From Charina bottae (taxonomy: Eukaryota; Chordata; Lepidosauria; Squamata; Charinaidae): a DNA stretch of 64,000 nt. Below the pieces are notes generated by a model, which was not told where the DNA came from, ran no database searches, and saw nothing but the letters and a program-made list of their open reading frames with translations. Made by a program: the position numbers and the translations under genes. The stretch covers positions 23,424,001 through 23,488,000 of the forward strand of contig JALMGJ010000011.1 in NCBI GenBank assembly GCA_023362775.1, given 5' to 3'. This document shows positions 59,268 to 64,000 of the stretch, piece after piece. The first letter of the stretch is position 1. Every line of letters begins with the position of its first letter.

Positions 59268-59867
59268 CCGGGCAAACTTGGAGGAGTAGGGGTCTTCGAA
59301 GAGCGCCCAGACCTTGGGCTGCCAGCAGGACCACCAGCCCAGCTTGCGCCCGTCCTCCTGCAGGCAGAGGCGCTTGAGGTCGCCGCTGTCCTCATCCTCC
59401 TGGCTCTCGGGGGCCTCGAAGCTGTCCAGGGCTTCCTCGGCGTCGCGGTGCTGCCGGTAGTTCATCCAGCAGCAGGCTTCCACGTCGGTCTCGTCGATGC
59501 CCCAGAAGGCCAGCTCCTCCTCGAAGAGCGGCCCGCACACGTCGGCGGGGCAGTGGAGCTTCCCGGTGCGGTAGTAGTTGAGCACGTAGGCGAAGACCTG
59601 CGGGTGCCGGTCGAAGAAGAACTCGTCGGCCTTGGGGTCGTAGTCGAAGTTGCTGCAGGCGTCCGGCTCGGTGAGCCAGGACAGCCGCGTGCCCGGCAGG
59701 GTCTTGAGGGTGCTGCGGTACGTCTCATGCCGGATGCCGCCCACGTTGATGACGATCTTGTCGTTGTCTTCGTTCCGGCCCATCTCCCCTTTCAAACATG
59801 ACTTGGACGGCGGCTTGTTCCCAGACTTGCGCCCGCGGAAAGAGGAGACGCACACTGAGCTCAGCAT
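59268..59867 (-). CDS. KCNC4: KCNC4 exon 1: N-terminal inactivation ball and T1 domain
   Basis: First coding exon (200 codons) of a Shaw-type voltage-gated K+ channel subunit, Kv3.4. Residues 1-28 match the Kv3.4 inactivation ball (starts [18 protein letters not shown]). The residues known to matter in mammals are present: Cys6 and Cys24 (redox control) and Ser8, Ser9, Ser15 and Ser21 (PKC sites that relieve fast inactivation). This ball separates KCNC4 from KCNC1-3. The T1 domain follows, with the Zn-binding pattern H-X5-C-X20-CC seen exactly (HCPADVC, then 20 residues, then CC). The exon ends at SSKFAR with donor CGG|GTGAGT on the minus strand, phase 0. The start was chosen because the ball begins there. 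A second ATG at codon 29 has a better Kozak context. It lacks the glycine/serine-rich insert that mammalian Kv3.4 has in T1 and reads [18 protein letters not shown], more like Kv3.1. Confidence 0.97.
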
Positions 59868-60450
59868 CGGGGGCGCGGGCCGGGCCGGGCCGGGGGGGCA
59901 GCCGCCCCCGAGGCTGGGCAGGTGTCAAATCAGGGGACGAGGCGTCATCGCGGCTCCTCCTCCTCCTCCTCCTCCTCCTCGGAGGGTTGGCTCCCGCTCT
60001 TTCTAGACGGGTCGGGCGGGAGGGCGAGAGGAGGGAGCCCGCGGCGCAGCGCCCGGCTCTGCAAAAGAGAGAAAGGAAGGGACAGGGAAGGTGAGTGCGG
60101 ACGCTGCTCCGCCACCCCGCCCCACCCACCCCGGCTCGGGGCTTCTCCCCCCTCGCCCCCCACTGTCCCCTTCCCCCACCCGCTCCTAGCGCGCCACCTG
60201 CGCCGCCCCCTCGGCCAGCCTGGAGGGTCGCTCCTCTGCCCGCGTGCCCCCCTCCGCTCTGCTGTGTCCCCGCCTTCCTCAGCACGCCCCCCCCGCCAGT
60301 CCCTATGCCACTCGGGACCCCCTCTACCGAAAGCTGCCGACCTCGATGGGGACCCTCGCAACCCCCTTGCGCGCTATCCTGCCACCACGCCGCTCCATTT
60401 CTGGCGCATCTCCGTCCCTTTGCAGCTCTCCCTCCGCCGCCCCTCCGCCG
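59868..60450 (-). promoter_or_regulatory. KCNC4: KCNC4 5' UTR and CpG-island promoter region
   Basis: Very GC-rich with many CpG dinucleotides, beginning inside exon 1 and running upstream. No obvious TATA box was seen, which fits a CpG-island promoter. A (GGA)n run on the minus strand at about 59958-59983 would give a purine-rich leader. A 7-codon upstream ORF (59925-59948, minus) would lie 57 nt before the main ATG if transcription starts above it. The transcription start was not determined. Confidence 0.6.
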
Positions 60451-60604
60451 GTCTCTCTCGCTTCTGCCACCTTCCCTCAGTCTTGTCTCCTCCTTTGCCT
60501 TCCTTTCTTCCCCCTTTCCATTCAGTCTTTTCATTCTTTCCCTCCCTCCCTCCCTCTCTACTTCTTCTTTTCCATTCACTTGCCCTCCCTCCTTCCCTCC
60601 GTTT

Positions 60605-60606
<2 letters not shown>

Positions 60607-60683
<77 letters not shown>
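60607..60683. repeat. (TTTC)n microsatellite
   Basis: About 19 perfect units, within the pyrimidine-rich tract. Confidence 0.98.
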
Positions 60684-60685
<2 letters not shown>

Positions 60686-60692
60686 TTTCTTC

Positions 60693-60726
60693 CCTCCCTC
60701 CCTCCCTCCCTCCCTCCCTCCCTCCC
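60693..60726. repeat. (CCCT)n microsatellite
   Basis: About eight units directly after the TTTC run. Confidence 0.97.
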
Positions 60727-61560
60727 TTCTTTTCCACTGAGTCTTGTCATTCACTCATTCATTCATTCAATCCATCATTCTCTTCCTCACTCCCTCCTCC
60801 CCCCCTCCTTTACTTCTTGGCTTTTCATTTTCCCACTCTTGGCCTCCCCCCCCAGTCTTCTAAAGACTTTCTCCTTTTCCTCAGAAAAGCCCGCTACCGG
60901 GCTTCCTCCCCTCTCCCCTCCCTGGTCCCTCCTTGGTCCCTGCCCGGTCCCTGCCCTAGATCTCCCCCCTCCCTCCCCCCCATTGCCTGGCCTCCTCATT
61001 TCCCACAGCCGAACCCCTTCCCTGCCCCTTCTTCTCCTGCATTCCCTCTCTGCCCCGCGTTCCTCCATTTCTGGCTGGTGGGGATCCCTTAGGGATAAGC
61101 CTCCCTAGAGGGAAGAGGGAGGCCTTGGGCTCTTCTTCCCAGCAGGCAGGCGGTGGGGTGGAGGAACAAGGCAAAGCAGGCGCTTGCCGGCGTTCCCGGG
61201 GGTGGGGTGGGGAGTAAATCTTGCCTTCTCCCAGCTGGCCTTTCCTTCCATTCCTGGCTTCACCTAGTCCTCCAGGCCTCAAACTTTCTACTCCTCCCAT
61301 TTGCTTCCGTTTTCTCTCCCTCTTTGCCCTCCTCCCTTTCTTTGGCTTCCTTTCCTTTGACATGTCTTTCTGGGCCTCTTCCCTTTCTTCACCCACCCCC
61401 CTGTTTGGCGTTTGTGCTGCTTAGCCTGCGCTGCCCCCCCCCCCCGCCTCTGCCCCTTTCCCCATTCATCTCTCCGCCTCCCTGTCCCCTCCCTCCCTTG
61501 ACTTTGCCTTCCCTCCTCCCCCCCAACATCTTCCCCTTGCTGAGCTTCTTCCTTGGCTCT

Positions 61561-64000
61561 TGTCCTCTCCCAAGACAACTTGCCATCTTCTTCTATACCC
61601 CTTCCACGCTGGCTCTGGAATAATACTGCCCCAGCCCACACAGTTGGCTGATTCCGTGGCCCTTGGCGCTGCCTTAAACAAACCCTCTGGTTTGCCTCCA
61701 AGCAACCACTCCACAGCAGAGCTGCCCGCTGTTCCCTCTGCCCGGGTTCCAGGTCCCTCTGTGACCCCTCTGTTCCCACTGCCTTGCTTCTCCTATACTT
61801 GACCAGACTTCCCTTGAAGAACCTAGCATGGAGTTTTCCAGCCAATCTTCATTGGCTGGGCACACACAACATGCCTAAGTGGTTAAAGGCTGCACGATGT
61901 GCCAAGCTTAGTTAGTATTCAGAAAATCTTGGTTGAGCTGGGTTTTTCATGTGTTATGAAAACCCAGCCTGTTTAGTTAGTGTATGGTTCAGTGAACTGT
62001 GCACATCCAGAAAATGGATTAATTCAGTAACCAAGTTGTGGGTTGTGTGAACCCAGCCACTAACTGCGTACTGTAGCCCTTTCAGTCCTCGTCTCCTTCA
62101 ATGACTTTTCTGCAATCCTCCTTTCGCCTTGATAACCCTGGGGTAGCTTTCCCTACCTCCACTTCCCCTATAGAAGTCTTGCAGGTCTCTTCTCTTAGTG
62201 GTGAATCCTGCCTCTTCCTGCTCCCCATGATGGGCCAAAGTGAAACCCTAGTTCTTCTTGCATCCTCCATTCTATGCAGGGCCCATCTACCTTGGCCCTC
62301 GGCCCCTTCCTTTGTCCCCTTTCTCATCACCTCTGCTTCTATTTGTAACCCCACAGCCTCTGATCTCCAGCTCTTCCCTTCTTCCCTTTCCTGTATACAT
62401 TGTTTTTGACTAGCTTTTCAAAGATTCCCTTCTATCTGTAGCTCAACCACCCTCAAATCACAATCCTGCAAGCTTCACCTAGTTCATGTCCTTTGGGAAT
62501 GTCGATCTAGATTTGTCAGTGCAGCCATCGTTGCATTCCAACACATCTCAAAACTGCCAGGCTGGGAAAAACACTCTCTGCCCACTTCTGTGTGCATGTG
62601 CATCTTTGCATGTGATGGTTGGAATAGTTGGCATGGCTAGGAATGAGGACTTCATTATACTTATTGGATTAAAGAAGTTGGGATAACAAGGTGGGGTGAA
62701 AATGGGGGAGGGACATAGGAAAGTTTGCATGAGCACATAAGGGAGATTTATCCCTTTGAGCATGAGCTATATTCTCAGACAATTTCTCTTGGCCTGAATT
62801 TGCTTGTATTTCCCCCCCCCCAGATTTATACAAACTTTTTTTAAAAAACAGCCTTTTCTCTTATATCACAATCTATCCTGAGTCTAAAGGCACATAATGC
62901 AACTCCCTTGGTGCAGCTAAGCACATCTGGATCTGCTCCTTACCTAGATGGGAGAACACCTAGAGAGGTCCATGTTCACATGAACGCCAGTGCTGGGATT
63001 TTGGGGACTTTGGAGGTCAGTTGGGAGGAAATGGGGAAGTTTAGCCAATGAATGCCTAACCTGATTGCATTAAACATGCACCTATAAAACCTCAGCGGTT
63101 AGTTGTTTGTAAAATGTCTCTCAGACATGACCCTGCCTCGTTTACTTAGAAGTAAGTTGCAATGTGTTTAATGCTCCATATCAGTTCATAAGGCTGCGGC
63201 TCTGTGGTTTTGAAAACTAGGGAAAGAGATGCCTGCACAGAAGGGACTATGCAACCCTGAGGAATGGTTTTTTGATGTATGCTCGTACATTGCTTGATGT
63301 CTCAGCATCAAGCAAGGCAGTGACCTCAGTGTGTGAATAAGCCATAACAAATATAACATCACAGATGAAGTTTCGATATATTTTAAATGCAATGTTACCC
63401 CATGGAGAGTTCACACATTCAGCTGCTAAGCATCGAGTTTCTCTCTCATCAAGTGACCTAGACATAGAGGAGAACCCGTCTGACCAGTGACCATAATGGA
63501 AAGCGTGAATCAAATGTGTGCATGTGCATTGTCAATAGTGTTTGTGCTGAGGTGATTATTGTTCAAGAGCCAGACTGCTTGGGCATACTGGTTGTGTGAA
63601 TACAAAAAAGAAGGCTGGAGTTCCACTAACTGCTGTTCCTTTATGAGTGCAATGAGTAACTGTGCACGTACACTCAAATGCATGTTCCTATGCATCTGAA
63701 AGTGAGTTTAGGTACTTGTGAAGTGAATGTAAGCCTGTGTATGTGAATTAAGTCTCAAGTGTGAGGATTACAAATGTTCTTAAGACAACATGGCATGGAA
63801 GGCTATACACGGAGTACACGGTAAAAACAGATCTATGAAAACAGCATGCAAGAAAGCAAGTGACTATCCCAGTTTTGAGTCTGTCATGTAGGATGATTGA
63901 CACAACTATATTCCCAACGAACTGTTCTCACGAAGAGTCTAACTGATTTGTAGACTTTGGATTCCAGCTTTTAAAATCCAGAACCCTGTACTTCCCGTTT
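61561..64000. other. Upstream region, no gene recognised
   Basis: Ordinary sequence beyond the pyrimidine tract. No exon, SINE or hAT-type element was recognised. In mammals SLC6A17 lies upstream of KCNC4, but I see no part of it here. Confidence 0.5.

Larger units (their letters stand above)
60430..61560. repeat. Long polypyrimidine-biased tract upstream of KCNC4
   Basis: The plus strand is mostly C and T for roughly 1.1 kb, with few purines. It contains a (TTTC)n microsatellite (about 60607-60683), a (CCCT)n block (60693-60726) and several poly-C runs. On the minus strand, the KCNC4 sense strand, it is a polypurine tract. Long open frames here are artefacts of the repeat. Confidence 0.8.

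Noticed and set aside
59725..61108. Long open frames upstream of KCNC4 on both strands
   Set aside because: They consist of translated TTTC, CCCT and pyrimidine runs and the CpG island; no protein features.

Overview
This is vertebrate nuclear DNA, most likely from a squamate reptile (lizard or snake). Clues are a BovB-type LINE, two tRNA-derived SINE families, dense short hAT-type foldback elements, Penelope-like fragments and long tetranucleotide microsatellites. Coding content is sparse and the introns are long. Assignment to squamates rests on remembered repeat flavour and has not been tested by a search.

One protein-coding gene is certain: KCNC4 (Kv3.4), a voltage-gated potassium channel on the minus strand. 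Exon 1 (59268-59867) encodes the N-terminal inactivation ball and the T1 tetramerisation domain. Exon 2 (42988-43921) encodes S1 to S6 and the pore. Exon 3 (32876-33070) encodes part of the cytoplasmic C-terminus. The splice phases agree (0, then 1, then 1). A last exon of probably a few dozen codons is still missing; I could not find it between position 1 and 32875. Intron 1 is 15,346 bp and intron 2 is 9,917 bp. A GC- and CpG-rich promoter/5' UTR region covers about 59868-60450, and a long pyrimidine-rich tract (about 60430-61560) lies just upstream of it.

The rest is transposon-rich sequence downstream of exon 3 (1-32875), in both introns and upstream of the gene. It includes a BovB copy with an internal inversion and a 13-bp target duplication (3243-4189). 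Two GC-rich hAT-type elements lie head to head 91 bp apart (12089-14373 and 14465-15681), one with another element nested inside it. There are 21 short hAT-type insertions with recognisable 8-bp duplications, all with TA at the centre. Penelope-like terminal fragments carry hammerhead-ribozyme-like cores, three of them as inverted pairs; one pair is a perfect 73-bp palindrome (38281-38431). One SINE-segment-SINE block has its 10-bp duplication at the outer ends (39088-40239).

No prokaryotic features, CRISPR arrays or operons are present, and I see no complete autonomous transposon. The observations most worth testing are the shared central-TA target signature, the ribozyme-like motifs and palindromes, the possible captured coding segment inside the second hAT element, and the alternative start codons of KCNC4.
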